From positions 186,001 to 250,000 of the forward strand of contig JBBHKE010002794.1 of the NCBI GenBank assembly GCA_037447655.1: a DNA stretch of 64,000 bases, written 5' to 3'. Positions 1-10,962 of this stretch are shown one piece after another. The stretch's first letter is position 1; each line of letters starts with the position of its first letter. The notes below the pieces were generated by a model. The model searched no databases, had not been told where the DNA came from, and saw nothing but the letters and a program-made list of their open reading frames with translations. The position numbers and the translations under genes are program-made. Source of the DNA: Zygnema cylindricum (lineage: Eukaryota; Streptophyta; Zygnematophyceae; Zygnematales; Zygnemataceae).

Positions 1-2
1 AC

Positions 3-647
3 TGGTCGGAAAGGGAGACTTCAACGGATTCCGAGGAAAGGGGAGAAGTGAAACTCGAAGAGGTTTCAAAGGATAGGGGAGAAGAGAAATATTTGATTAA
101 AGGTTTAGGGGAGAAGAAATATTTATTGGGAATTAAATTAGAAAGTAATAGTGGAAAGAATTTTATGGGAGAGAGTGAGGGAAGTTCAGAAAATGGGGTA
201 ATTATCATCGATAAAAATATGAGTACGAAAGATGTAGATCTTATGAGGAACTTAGTGGGGACTAGTGTTTTTTGGGAATATTTGGGGGTGGATGGATTTG
301 ACATCACTACTTGGTGTGACGTCACTTGTGAAGATGTGCCTGTAAAAGGGTTAGCATCTGGGTGTATGTTGCAGATTGGAAATGGGGCTGGTTGTTTGGA
401 TCGCAAGAGGGAAATTGGTTTGTGTGTGGATGAAAGAGTGATAAAGTGGATAAAATTTTTGCTCGGATTTATGAAAAATGGGATGTTAAATAAAATGTGT
501 GATGCAATTATCATTTCAGTTCATTTAATGCACTGTGTTAAATACTTAAGTTTTATGAAAGGAAAAGGAAAAAGGAAAAAGAAAAGAAAAAAAAAAAAAG
601 GGGAGGGGGTGTTTGTTTACTTGTTTCTGGAAGTTGAAAGAAAATAG
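3..647 (+). CDS. Gag-fusion protein C-terminal part (element X, cut by window edge)
   Basis: The frame is open from the window edge to the stop at 645-647, so the N-terminal half lies outside the window. The GTG at 48-50 is internal and not a start. The protein matches, with substitutions, the last third of the 625-aa protein of element A (28145-30022). It contains the remnant RT segment (YLLGIKLES), the RNase H-derived segment (DITTW, then GCMLQIGNGAGC) and a very basic lysine-rich tail. It ends just before a polypurine tract and an LTR. This is the 3' end of a non-autonomous copia-type element that keeps Gag and remnants of pol. Function is inferred only from family structure; the remnant lacks a complete RNase H. 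Confidence 0.75.
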   Translation, partial: WSERETSTDSEERGEVKLEEVSKDRGEEKYLIKGLGEKKYLLGIKLESNSGKNFMGESEGSSENGVIIIDKNMSTKDVDLMRNLVGTSVFWEYLGVDGFDITTWCDVTCEDVPVKGLASGCMLQIGNGAGCLDRKREIGLCVDERVIKWIKFLLGFMKNGMLNKMCDAIIISVHLMHCVKYLSFMKGKGKRKKKRKKKKGEGVFVYLFLEVERK

Positions 648-650
648 ACT

Positions 651-665
651 AGAAAATAAGGGGAG
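651..665 (+). promoter_or_regulatory. Polypurine tract of element X
   Basis: An A/G-only run ending in AAAATAAGGGGAG lies directly before the LTR start TGTTGATATT. The same purine run precedes the 3' LTRs of elements A (before 30052), F (before 33616) and G (before 59798), and its complement follows the left LTRs of B (2603 on) and D (14352 on). In LTR retrotransposons this is the plus-strand DNA primer. Confidence 0.85.
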
Positions 666-1420
666 TGTTGATATTTCGGTATTTTCTACGTCTGTATTAG
701 GATAGAAAAAGAGCTGAGGCGGTCTGCCTCTAACTCCCCTATCCAAGCCCCCACACTTGTTGTAGTCACTGAAGGCTGATAGGGAGCTACAGCCATGGCT
801 GCCTAGGCTCCCTAGAGAAGACAAGGGGTGAATTAAGTAGACTTACCAAAAGTTAGTTGACGGTCCTAGGAATTGATCCTGGTACCTGCCGTCCGTCAAT
901 CCGCATTAGCCGTTAGCTCTAGCCGTTAAGTCTGGGACAGATATTACGATATATAGGGTTTGATAAATAAATAAATCGTTATATGTAGATTAATCCGTTT
1001 AACGGCTAATAGATACTTAGTACATAGATACAGTTTGATTTAGTACGAAGTACGGTATGTGGACAGAACGGATACCGTGCATTTGTTTCGATAGCGAAAC
1101 AAATACCGCTCATTTGTTTCGCTATCGAAACAAATGCGCGGTATCCGTTCTGTCCACATACCGTACTTCGTACTAATCAAACTGTATCAATGTACTAAGT
1201 ATCTATTAGCCATTAAACGGATTAATCTACATATAACGATTTATTTATTTATCAAACCCTACATATCGTAATATCTGTCCCAGACTTAACGGCTAGAGCT
1301 AACGGCTAATGCGGATTGACGGACGGCATGTACCAGGATCAATTCCTGGGTCCGTCAACTAACTTTTGGTAAGTCTACTTAATTCACCCCTTGTCTTCTC
1401 TAGAAAGCCTAGGTAGCCAT
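666..1420. repeat. Head-to-head LTR palindrome (element X 3' LTR)
   Basis: Positions 666-1107 are the first 442 bp of a plus-strand LTR starting at TGTTGATATT. At 1108 the sequence turns round, and 1108-1420 is the reverse complement of 795-1107 with scattered mismatches. The inverted arm continues after the insertion of element B at 5315-5444 and ends at the LTR terminus ATATCAACA. The arms are therefore about 442 and 443 bp. The turning point lies between two copies of a short palindrome (1081-1104 and 1112-1135). Mismatches between the arms argue against a simple assembly error. Confidence 0.85.
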
Positions 1421-2602
1421 TAAACTCTGAGACCTCCATTGGCCCTCAGAGTATGCAGATCCAAAAAAAGCTAATCTAGATAGTGCCGACTCCAAGTTAA
1501 TACAAAGCCAAGTGACTGACCCCTTGACAGGCAGAACCCCAATATAGATTCACCCCTGTGAAATAACACTTTCTGTGTGCTCAGTTCCACCATAGAATGC
1601 AAAGTTAGAATATGAGATTTGGACACATTCACCCACTTTGACTTTCCCTTAAAAATGCAGCCACCCTGGCAGACAAAAACTCTGACCGACTACACCGCTG
1701 TGTAGCTTCGACTCCCCTGAGTCCGCAGCAAAAAAAATCACTGAAAATGGTCAAGTAAATTGATAGTTATGGCTGGCCAAAGTTTGCCATTTATACAAGG
1801 TGCTCTCTGGGAGAGGCAGCTACTTACCCAAAATCTTCTAAGTCCTATTTTTCCTCTAAAACTCTATCTACTCAAGTACGGCACCAATCAAATTACTGTG
1901 TCGTACAGAAAAGTACAGGTGCGGTTGTACTTTTTGTACGGCCATTGTAAAACATGGCCAAATTGTCGACACGTGTCATAGACGGATTCGTTCCCGAAAT
2001 CTCCGGAGTCGCCGCAATCCAACATTGTCGCGCCACATGTCATATGAAGTGGCGATGGATCAAAAACGGCAAAAGTACATGTTCCGTGATCGAGACACCT
2101 ATCGCGGCCGTCCGATCAAAAACCGGCTATAATCTTAGCCGCTGAAATTCGACGCGCGGTATTTGTTTCGCTATCGAAACAAATGCGCGGTATCTGTTTC
2201 GTATCCGTACTGTACTCCGTACTATATTAAAACGGTATCTATCTACTAAGAATCTATTTCCCGTTAAACGATTTAGTCTACGCGTAACAATTTAAAGTGT
2301 AATCAAACCTAATGTAATGTAACACTAGTTTTAGGTTTAACCGTTAAAGGCGACGGCTACGCCGACTTGTCGGACGGCAGGTTCCAGGTTCAATACCTGG
2401 GTCCATCAAGTACATTTTGTTAAATCTACCTAATTCACTTCCTGTCTTCTCTAGAGAGTTTAGGTAGCCATGGCTCTAGCTCCCTTTCCAGCCTTCAGTG
2501 ACTACAGCAAGTGTGGGGGCTTGGAGAAGGGGAGTTAGAGGCAGACCGCCTCAACTCTTTTTCTATTCTAATACAGACCTAGAAAATACTCAAATATCAA
2601 CA
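1421..2602 (-). repeat. 3' LTR of element B
   Basis: The 1182-bp LTR reads on the minus strand from TGTTGATATT at 2602 to the end at 1421, where the expected TGAAACTCTGAG is shortened to TAAACTCTGAG. It contains the LTR features described for element A: TATA-like box, GTAC cluster, G-boxes, one short palindrome copy at about 2160-2185 and the T-arm-like hairpin at about 2370-2410. Confidence 0.9.
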
Positions 2603-2629
2603 CTCCCCTTATTTTCTAGTCTATTTTAC

Positions 2630-4530
2630 TTTCAACTTCCACAAACAAGTAAACAAACACCCCCTCCCCTTTTTCCTTTTCTTTTTCCTTTTTCCTTTTC
2701 TTTTTATAAAACTTAAGTATTTAACATAGTGCATTTAATGAACTGAAATAATAATTACATCACACATTTTATTTAACATCCCACTTTTCATAAATCCGAG
2801 CAAAGATTTTATCCACTTCATCATTCTTTCATCCACACACAAACCAATTTCCCTCTTGCGATCCAAACAGCCAGCCCCATCTCCAATCTGCAACATACAC
2901 CCAGATGCTAACCCTTTTACAGGCACACCTTCATAAATACCATCACTCCCTTTAGCGATGTCAAACCCATTACCCGCAAAAATTCAACTTTCTTCACTCT
3001 CTCCCATGGATTTCTTTCCACTCTCTCTTTCTAAATTTATTCCAAATAAGTATTTCTCCTCCCCTAAACCTTTCATTAAATATTCCTCTTCTCCCTTATC
3101 CTTTGAAACCTCTTCGAGTTTCACTTCTCCCCTTTCCTCGGAATCCGTTGAAGTCTCCCTTTCCGACCAGTTTTCAGGTTCCCTATTATCTATAAAATTA
3201 TCCTGATTAATTTTATCTTTCCCGTTTTCACTTATGGATCCTAGACCTGACTTTCTCATTTCTAAGTCATACACTCTACACTCCTCGACATCCTCAAGTA
3301 CCTCCTCTCTCTTTACTTCCCTTATACCTCCAAAAGCACACTGTTGCCTTCGTGCAATTATTGTGTGCTTTTCTTTCTTCCCCATACTACTAATCCGGAG
3401 AAGCTCTAAAATATCTTCATCCTCTTTCTCCTCTTCCCCTTCTTCCTCCTCATCCACATTCCAACTTCTAAGTTTTCCCAAACAAGGGCATTCCTCCATA
3501 TAATGACCCGGTTCCCTACAAAAGAAGCAAACCCCCTTTTTCAAAGCTCCCCTTTCTTTTCCTCTCCCTCTCTTTCCACCAAAGTTCCGATAAGGTTTAC
3601 CTTTGGCTTTCTTTCTCTCATCACGCTTCCGCTCGTCACCACCGTTCCTCTCATCACGCTTCCGCTCATCACCACCGTTCCTCTCATCACGCTTCCGCTC
3701 GTCACCACCGTTCCTCTCATCACGCTTCCGCCAATCACCACCAGCTGAAAACGCATTGACCCTGTCCCTTCCCCTACGAAGCTCCAAAGTGCTTTCCCTC
3801 ACAAGAATTATCCCCATGGTAAAGCTCCAAGTCCATGAGGAGCCATCCATTGCCTGCATACGACAAATTATGTTTTCGTACTCATCTGGGAGTTTCATAA
3901 TTAGTGTATTAATCTTACTCTCCTCAGATTCTACATATCCCGCACTAGTAAGCTCAACATATAACGCAGCAATATCATTGCAAAACTCTATCATGCTATC
4001 GCCTTTATAAACGTAGGCATCTATTTCCTGTTTTACTAATTGCTACCTCTGAATAGTCTCACTCTTATAAATATGAGTTAGTGCTTCCCATATCTCTGAA
4101 GACTTGGTTAGACTTAAAAGAGTGATAGCTATCGACTTAGACACATATCTAAGTATTAGATGTTTTGCTATACTGTTTTTGTATTCCCATATTTCCTGTC
4201 ATTTTCTTCAGTTTTAATCCCTACATGTGGTACCATAGCTGAGAGCTTAGCTCCCCTCACCATAGGTGTCCTTTTTTCCTTCTCCCCTATTTCCCCATCC
4301 ACGAAAAGGTTTTTCCCTTCACCTTCCGTTGCATCTGAACTCCGGATGATATTCTGGGCAGTCTCAGATGATTCTTCGTAGTAAACTCCTCCAAAGCCAG
4401 GTGGCGGACATCTCACTTGTCCCGAAACAATCCCCCATAAGTGTTTCTCAAAAAGCAATCACGCCATTGTAAACTCCCAATAGGTGAAGTCTGTTCCATC
4501 GAACGTAGGCACCCTAGATGGTGGGCCCAT
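2630..4530 (-). pseudogene. Decayed Gag-fusion gene of element B
   Basis: Read on the minus strand, 4168-4458 and 2984-3994 encode pieces of the same protein as element A. They include the N-terminal Gag part (EKHLWGIVSGQVRCPPPGFG), the zinc knuckle CFFCREPGHYMEEC, an acidic stretch and, at 2735-2926, the RNase H-derived end. Frameshifts and stops break it, and the LTR-borne start codon is followed by a TAG before the primer site. The charged linker holds about four 11-residue repeats (ERNGGDERKRD) where element A has fewer. It is non-functional as it stands. Confidence 0.85.
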
Positions 4531-4534
4531 AACC
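4520..4534 (-). promoter_or_regulatory. Primer-binding site of element B (tRNA-iMet anticodon arm)
   Basis: On the minus strand the 15 bases are GGTTATGGGCCCACC, a perfect complement of the anticodon stem-loop of plant initiator tRNA-Met (recalled tRNA sequence, not looked up). It lies directly after the 5' LTR, where minus-strand DNA synthesis starts. Confidence 0.8.
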
Positions 4535-5309
4535 TAAAACTCTGGGACCTCCATTGGCCCTCAGAGTATGCAGATCAAAAAGAAGCTAATCTAGATAGTG
4601 CTGACTCCAAGTTAATATAAACCCAAATGACTGACCCCTTGACAGTCACAATCCCAATATAGATTCACCCCTGTGAAATAACACTTTCTGTGTGCTCACT
4701 TCCACCACAGAATGCAATGTTAGAATATGAGATTTGGACACATTGACCCACTTTGACTTTCCCTTATAAATGCAGCCACCCTGGCAGACAAAAACTCTGA
4801 CCGACTACACCCCTGTGTAGCCTGGACTCCCCTGAGTCCGCAGCAAAAAGAATCACTGAAAATGGTCAAGTAAATTGATAGTTATGGCTGGCCAAAGTTT
4901 GCCATTTATACAAGGTGCTCTCTGGGAGAGGCAGCTACTTACCCAAAATTTTCTAAGTCCTATTTCCCCTCTAAACGATTTAGTCTACGCGTAACAATTT
5001 AAAGTGTAATCAAACCTAATGTAATGTAACACTAGTTTTAGGTTTAACGGTTAAAGGCGACGGCTACGCCGACTTGTCGGACGGCAGGTTCCAGGTTCAA
5101 TACCTGGGTCCGTCAAGTACATTTTGTTAAATCTACCTAATTCACTTCCTGTCTTCTCTAGAGAGTTTAGGTAGCCATGGCTCTAGCTCCCTTTCCAGCC
5201 TTCAGTGACTACAGCAAGTGTGGGGGCTTGGAGAAGGGGAGTTAGAGGCAGACCGCCTCAACTCTTTTTCTATTCTAATACAGACCTAGAAAATACTCAA
5301 ATATCAACA
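4535..5309 (-). repeat. 5' LTR of element B with about 400-bp internal deletion
   Basis: The LTR is only 775 bp. Near 4970-4980 the sequence jumps from the part matching 1860 to the part matching about 2270, at a short shared TAAAC. The lost segment holds the GTAC cluster, the G-boxes and the short palindrome, so this LTR has lost most of its likely promoter-upstream sequence. Confidence 0.85.
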
Positions 5310-5314
5310 GCCAT

Positions 5315-5444
5315 GGCTCTAGCTCCCTATCCAGCCTTCAGTGACTAGAACAAGTGTGGGGGCTTAGATAGGGGAGTTAGAGGCAGACTGCCTCAGCTCT
5401 TTTTCTATCCTAATACAGACCTAGAAAATACTCAAATATCAACA
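5315..5444 (-). repeat. Distal end of the inverted LTR arm of element X
   Basis: This is the continuation of the minus-oriented LTR half at 1108-1420, separated from it by element B. It ends ATATCAACA at 5444 and abuts copia integrase-region sequence of fragment C. Confidence 0.85.
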
Positions 5445-7063
5445 CATCATTTCATTATCCCCAAACTGAATGCCTTCTACTACACCAAGCTTATTCATTT
5501 CCCTTAACCTATCAAAATGCACATGCCCGAATCGCTTATGCCAAATCATCAACTTTGGAACACCAATATACCAAACATTCTTATTTTCATTACTCAAGTT
5601 AAGCCTAAACATTCCTAGGCTACTGTTATCTAACGTGAAGTAGACTTCATCCCCATACTTGGCTGTAAAGACTCCCTTTCTAGTGAAGGTATCAAACTCT
5701 TTGTCATCTAACACAGACGTAGAGACAAGATTTTTACACAGCTGAGGAATGTAGAGTATATCTGAGAAGGTGAGTATAGAAGTCTTTCCCTCCACTAAGA
5801 CTTCTAGATCTACCGACCTTACTAAATCTATTGTAACCACTCCCCCATCCCCATACTCTATCTCTACAGTATGGATTTTCCTAAACTTAGTAAAGAGGTG
5901 CTTATCACGACACATATGCATTAATGCACCTGAGGCGATAATTCATCCTTCTTGTGGAGCTTCTCGAATTGCTGCGAGAGCACACTTGTGTTTTCCAAGG
6001 GATCTCTTTCTCCTCCAAACTCTCGTCAAGAAGAAGCTCCCCATCCTCCTCCTCAGAGGTCTTGTCCTCGATCTCTTCTCTCACTTTTGTGACCACAAGT
6101 GCCTTTTTCTTCCCTGAAGAAGAACCCCCTCCACGGTTCTCTTGGAGCCTCAGCTCCGACAACTAGACACAATCCGCTATGAAGTGTCCCGACTTTTTGC
6201 AAAAGTGACAAAGACCATTTAGGGGGCTCAGTCTTCTTGACTGATCTCTCTCTCCTTTGAATGGTTTCTTCAGATCCTTCCCCCATCGTTTTCCTCTTGC
6301 AGCTAGAGCTTGGATGCTCTTTCCCCCCCTCTTAATCTCACTTGTGTTTTTCTGCACAAGTATCATCATGACCACTGTGTTCCACTTCCATGAACGGTCA
6401 ATCATTTCCTGTACTTAGTACACTATGTTTTCATACTCGTCGGGTAACTTCATGATGAGAGTGTTAACTTTCATCTTCATTGTACCTGTCTACCCAGCAG
6501 TCTCCATCTTCATATACAAACAAGAGAGATCATTACAATAGTCTAACATCTTTCCCCCTTTGTAAGTGTAATTCCATAACTTTTGTTTAGCCAACTAGAG
6601 CTATTGAATAGTACCAGCTCTATAGATTTCCACCAAACTCACCCACAACTCCTCGACCATTTAAATGTGAAGCTGAGGGGTAGCCAAAGCCTTAGTGAGG
6701 TGCCTTAGAATGAAGTTCTTGGCAGCCATGTTTACATCTTCTCACATTTGAGTGTTGTTCTCCGTGGTCTTCACGACCGCCGCTCCAAGTGCCGTGGCAA
6801 TATGAGTGAGGGGTGTCTCCTTCCCTTTCCCCTTTTCGAACACACTGCTTTCGCCATCATCTACCTCCTCCGCTAAAGCAGTTTTTGCTGCAGAAAACCT
6901 TGCTACTTCAAATCATGGTGGAGTTCCCGAGGGTGGACGTTTCACTTGTCCAATGATGATACCCCAATATCGTTTTTAACACAAAGCCCCCGTCAGCATG
7001 GCTTCCCAATAGATGAACCCAGATTCATTAAAGGTGGGCACCTTAGAGGGTGGGCCCATAACT
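5445..7063 (-). pseudogene. Copia fragment C: Gag to GAG-pre-integrase
   Basis: On the minus strand, from right to left, it shows the Gag N-terminus next to the primer site, Gag pieces at about 6960-6400, a zinc knuckle (CHFCKKSGHFIADC, about 6175-6220), a polar linker, the protease neighbourhood ending in MHMCRDKHLF and the GAG-pre-integrase segment with MIWHKRFGHVHFDRL at 5439-5921. Multiple stops and frameshifts are present. The rest of pol would lie beyond the insertion of element X. It resembles element D more than F or G. Confidence 0.85.
7049..7063 (-). promoter_or_regulatory. Primer-binding site of element C
   Basis: The minus strand reads AGTTATGGGCCCACC, 14 of 15 bases matching the anticodon-arm complement of initiator tRNA-Met, directly inside the LTR that starts at 7064. 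Confidence 0.75.
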
Positions 7064-7831
7064 TGCAATTCTGAGTCCTCCATTGGGCTACACAATTTAG
7101 GAAGCCTCTATATAGTTTTTAACGAACCCACTTCAAGCCACAACCAGTGCTGCACAAGGGAGAAAACTGACTGTGTGAGTGCACCCCTGTGCAGCGTGGA
7201 CTCCCCTGAGTCTGTAGCAAAAAGAATCACTGAAAACGGCCAACCAGCCGTTTAGCTATGTAGTGGCAAAAATGCCAAGTTTATAAAAAACCCCCTAAGG
7301 GAGAGAGGTCACTACCTACCAAATTCTCTAAGTTCTGAACCCCTCTCACAACCCCTTTCAACTGACGTACAAACCAATCAAACGATAGTATGGTACTGAA
7401 AGGTACTACTGCTCATGTACTTTTTGTCAGCGTGTGTACGGCAAGGCCATTGAGTGGACGCGTGTCCACTTTTAACTCGTCCTTCTGTTCCCTGCAATTC
7501 CCGCGATCGAATGTAATCTCTCCACGTGTTGCCAGGTCACGCCACGTCCACAAACCGCCAAGGTGACCATTCAGCGATTTCGGCAGCGAAATGTGTCGTC
7601 GAATTACAAACCAACATTCAATATTAGCCATCGAAACAAATGTCCGATTCATTTGTTTCGTGTGACATAATGTTTCACACTATATATTACTTGGTTCTAT
7701 GTTGTTTCATTCGTCATTCCGTTAATCGGATTTAGTGTCGAAAACACATTTTAAATAAATATAACACCCTATATATTTCAACGAACTTCTACGACAGACC
7801 AGTTAGAGCTGACGGCTACGCCTCCCTTTGC
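7064..7831 (-). repeat. Truncated 5' LTR of element C
   Basis: It begins at TGCAATTCTGAG, contains the GTAC-rich and CACGTG motifs and the short palindrome region (about 7620-7665), and is cut near 7831 where reverse-transcriptase sequence of element E begins. The last roughly 250 bp of the LTR are missing. The exact junction is uncertain by about 10 bp. Confidence 0.7.
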
Positions 7832-8651
7832 CGGTTCTCCTCCTCTAGTTCTCCATGCAAGAAGGCTGTCTTCATGTCCATCTGGTGTACTTCTATGTCT
7901 TATGCAGCTGCCAGACTGAGAAGTATGTGGACGGAGGGAAATCTGACGACCAGAGCAAAGGTTTCTTCGTAGTCTATTCCCTCTTTCTAAGTAAAACCTT
8001 TTGCCACTAACCGGGCCATATACTGCTCAATGGTATTGTCCGGATTTAGTTTTAATTTGAAAACCCACTTATATCCAACTGGTTTTTGATCTGGTGGACA
8101 ATCCAACAACTCCCATGTATCAGCCGCCATGATTGAAGTCATCTCTTCATTGATAGTCGTCTTCCACTGGTTTCTTTCCAGGCAGTTCATTGCCTCTCCA
8201 TATGTTTGAGGTTTATCCGGGTGAAACAGTTTAGTTACCTTGTTGTTAACTTGTTTTTCTTGAAGCCTTTTGTTGATTCTTCTCCCTCTCTCAAAATCTG
8301 TGGCCGGAATAGATGGTTCTCGTGGATTCTTTCGAATCACCACGGCTTCTCCCTGTCCCTCGGATCCATATGCGTTTCCACCACGTCTTCCGCTAGAAGT
8401 ATAGGTGTCATTGGTGTTTTCAAGTCCAAGTCTTTCTCGGTCTGTTTTGAATCTGCAAGAATATCATGTTCTTCGAGACCTGGATAGTTAGGAAGATGAA
8501 AGTCATCAGAATTGTCTAACTCAAATCTGATTCTGACTGACTTTGAGGATTTGAATGGATCTACCGACTTCCTTTCATCCATAGCTACCAGGTGTTTTAC
8601 TAGAATTATATCTTCTCTCTTTAGATCATACACTCTATAACCTTTTACATC
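7832..8651 (-). pseudogene. Element E: integrase tail and start of reverse transcriptase
   Basis: The minus strand encodes the integrase C-terminal linker (RVYDLKREDIILVKHLV), then the start of copia RT (WELLDCPPDQKPVGYKWVFK, then RLVAKGFT) at 7987-8343 and a short further RT piece (MDMKTAFLHGELEE) near 7832-7890. It is cut on the left by element C. Stops break the frame. It continues the frame found at 9794-10362 once the solo LTR is removed. Confidence 0.85.
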
Positions 8652-9788
8652 TGAAATTCTATGGGCTCCATTGCCACACAGAATTCGCAAATCAAAATAA
8701 GGTAATCTAGATAGTGCCGACTCTAAGCACATATAACCCCAAATGATTGACCCCTTGGCAATCAGAACCCCATTACAGCTTCACCCTTGTGAAATAAGAC
8801 TTTCTGTGTGCTCAATTCCACCACAGAATGCAAAGTTAGAATATGTGATTTGGATACGTTCACCCACTTTGACTTTCCCTTAGATATGGAGCCACCCTAG
8901 CAAGCAAAAACTCTAAACGACTACACCCTTGTGTAGTATTGACTCCCGTGAGTCTAGAGAAAAAAGAATCAGTGAATTTAGTCAACTGAGTTTATAGATA
9001 TGGCTAGCCAAAGTTTGCCTTTAATACAAGATGCTCTCTAGGAGAGGCGGCTTCCTACCCAAAATATTCTAAGTCCTTAACCCCTCGTTAAACCCTCTAG
9101 TACTGAGGTATTGACCAATCACAGGACTGTACCGTACAATGAATTACAGATGCCGGTGTACTTTTTGTACGGACAGTGTACGACGTCGCCATTATGTTAT
9201 ATTTGTCACATCCGGATTGGTTGTCTTCCGTTCTGGAGATTGCGTAAACCCGAATGACGTTGCCACGTGTCATCCGGAGTGGAGGAGTCCGCAAACCCCC
9301 AAATTGTCCTTTCTGCGAAGCCGACGCTAACCACGGCCGTCTGATTGATATCGGTATTTTATACGGACCGTCGAAACAAATGTCCGTACTATTTGTTTCG
9401 TCCGGTACTAATAGTACAACTGTTTCTATGTCCAATATACCGTAATCCATTTAAATGGAAAATCGTACGTGTCCATGTTTATGTACATATCAAACCTAAT
9501 ATACCTTAACACTAGTCGTAGACTAAACGAACAAAGCTACCGGCTACGGGTGACTTGACGTACTGCAGGTATCAGGATCAATTCCTGGGTCCGTCAAGTA
9601 CCTTTTGGTACATCTACCTAAATCAACCCGTGTCTTCTCTAGTGAGCTTAGGCAGCCATGGCTCTAGCTCCCAATCCAGCCTTGAGTGATTACGACAAGT
9701 GTGGGGGCTTGGAGAGGGGAGTTAAAGGCAGGCTGTCTTTGCTCATATTTCTATCCTAATAGACCTAGAAAATACTCAAATATCAACA
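8652..9788 (-). mobile_element. Solo LTR in element E, TSD ACATC
   Basis: An 1137-bp LTR of the TGTTGATATT family in minus orientation stands alone, with ACATC on both sides (8647-8651 and 9789-9793). Without it and one TSD copy the integrase codons DEDVKGYRVYDL are restored. Solo LTRs arise by recombination between the two LTRs of one element. Confidence 0.93.
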
Positions 9789-9793
9789 ACATC

Positions 9794-10962
9794 CTCATCA
9801 TATCCCAGGAAGTATCCGAGTTTTCGTTTCGGATCTATTTTCGTGTTATATTTATCTGTATCTAAACTGAAGACTTTACTACCGAAAACCTTTAAGTGAG
9901 ATAGATTTGGTTTTCGGCCGGTCCATCTCTCATATGGAGTTTGGCCTTTTACCGCCAAAGTAAGTACTTTATTTTTCAAATAATTAGGACAATTCATAGC
10001 TTCAACCCAAAATCTTTTTCCTATCCTTTTATCTGACAACATACTCCGGGCACTATCATTCAGTGTCCTATTCAATCTCTCGGCAGCACCATTCTGTTCC
10101 GGGTTTTTTCGGAACTGTCTTTTGATGTTGCAAACCATCCTCTCTTAAGAACTCCTCAAACCGATTGGAGGTATATTCCCCTACATTGTCACTTCCTAAT
10201 CTCTTTATTGAGGTCTCGTGAAGCTTCTCGGCCCACGCCTTATATTGTTTGAAATACTCCGGAGTTTGTGATTTGTTTTTCAAAAAATATACCCGGGAGT
10301 ACCGAGACCAATCATCGATAATGGTTAACATAAATCTTTTCCCTCCGGGTGATGGCACTCTTGCCTGTCCCTAAATGTCCGTGTGTACCAAATCAAGAAC
10401 TTTTTCTCCTTTATAGGTTGGTTCCTTTGGAAATGGTAATCTATGTGCTTTACCTTGAGCACACCCACTGCAATCACTTAAATTCTCATTTTCCCCAATT
10501 CGTATCCCTTCAACCACTCCCGTCTTTTTCATTTCTTTTAGCTTTTCTAGATTCATATGCCCAAGTCTCTTATTCCCCAACATAATATCATTGACACAAG
10601 CATAGTAAAGTTTGAGTTTTTTATTGCTTAAAGCAAGGGTGAACATTCCTTGGCTACCTTTCTCAGCAGTAAAGTACACATCTTCCTCAAAGCTAGCTGT
10701 AAAAACTCCTTTTCTGGTACAAGTTTCAAAACCTTTATCATCTAGTACACATGTAGAGATAAGGTTTTTTTTTAACTCTGGAATAAACAATACATCGGAA
10801 AATGTAAATATTGAGGTTTTCCCTTCCACTATTACTTTCAGATCTACCGATCTTACATAAGTAATGGTAACTACCCTCCCATCCCCATATTGAATCTCTA
10901 ATGTAGGAATCTTTCTCAGCTTAGTGAACAAATGCTTATCCTTGCACATGTGCATGGAGGCT
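9794..10962 (-). pseudogene. Element E: protease edge, GAG-pre-integrase and integrase
   Basis: The minus strand shows MHMCKDKHLFTKLRKIPTLE next to the protease site, the pre-integrase region (MLGNKRLGHMNLEKLKEMKK), the zinc-type CSGCAQGKAHRLPF and the integrase core with LVHTDI, DDWSRYSRVYFLK, LGSDNVGEYTSNRFEEFL and EQNGAAERLNRTL. The conserved acidic residues appear present, but the frame shifts near 10068-10140 and near 10370. Confidence 0.88.

Larger units (their letters stand above)
1421..5309 (-). mobile_element. Element B: complete Gag-only LTR retrotransposon, TSD GCCAT
   Basis: Two LTRs of the TGTTGATATT family bound an internal region of about 1.9 kb that holds only a decayed Gag-fusion frame and no integrase or complete RT. 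The flanks GCCAT at 1416-1420 and 5310-5314 form a perfect 5-bp target duplication inside the palindromic LTR of element X. The primer-binding site is at 4520-4534 and the purine tract lies just right of 2602. The LTRs are of unequal length because the 5' copy carries an internal deletion. This is a terminal-repeat element with a Gag domain (TR-GAG type) that would depend on enzymes from related complete elements. Confidence 0.9.

Noticed and set aside
1108-1420. Palindrome at the left end as a simple assembly error
   Set aside because: The arms have scattered mismatches and element B with a perfect TSD lies inside the right arm, so the structure looks old; long reads are still the decisive test.
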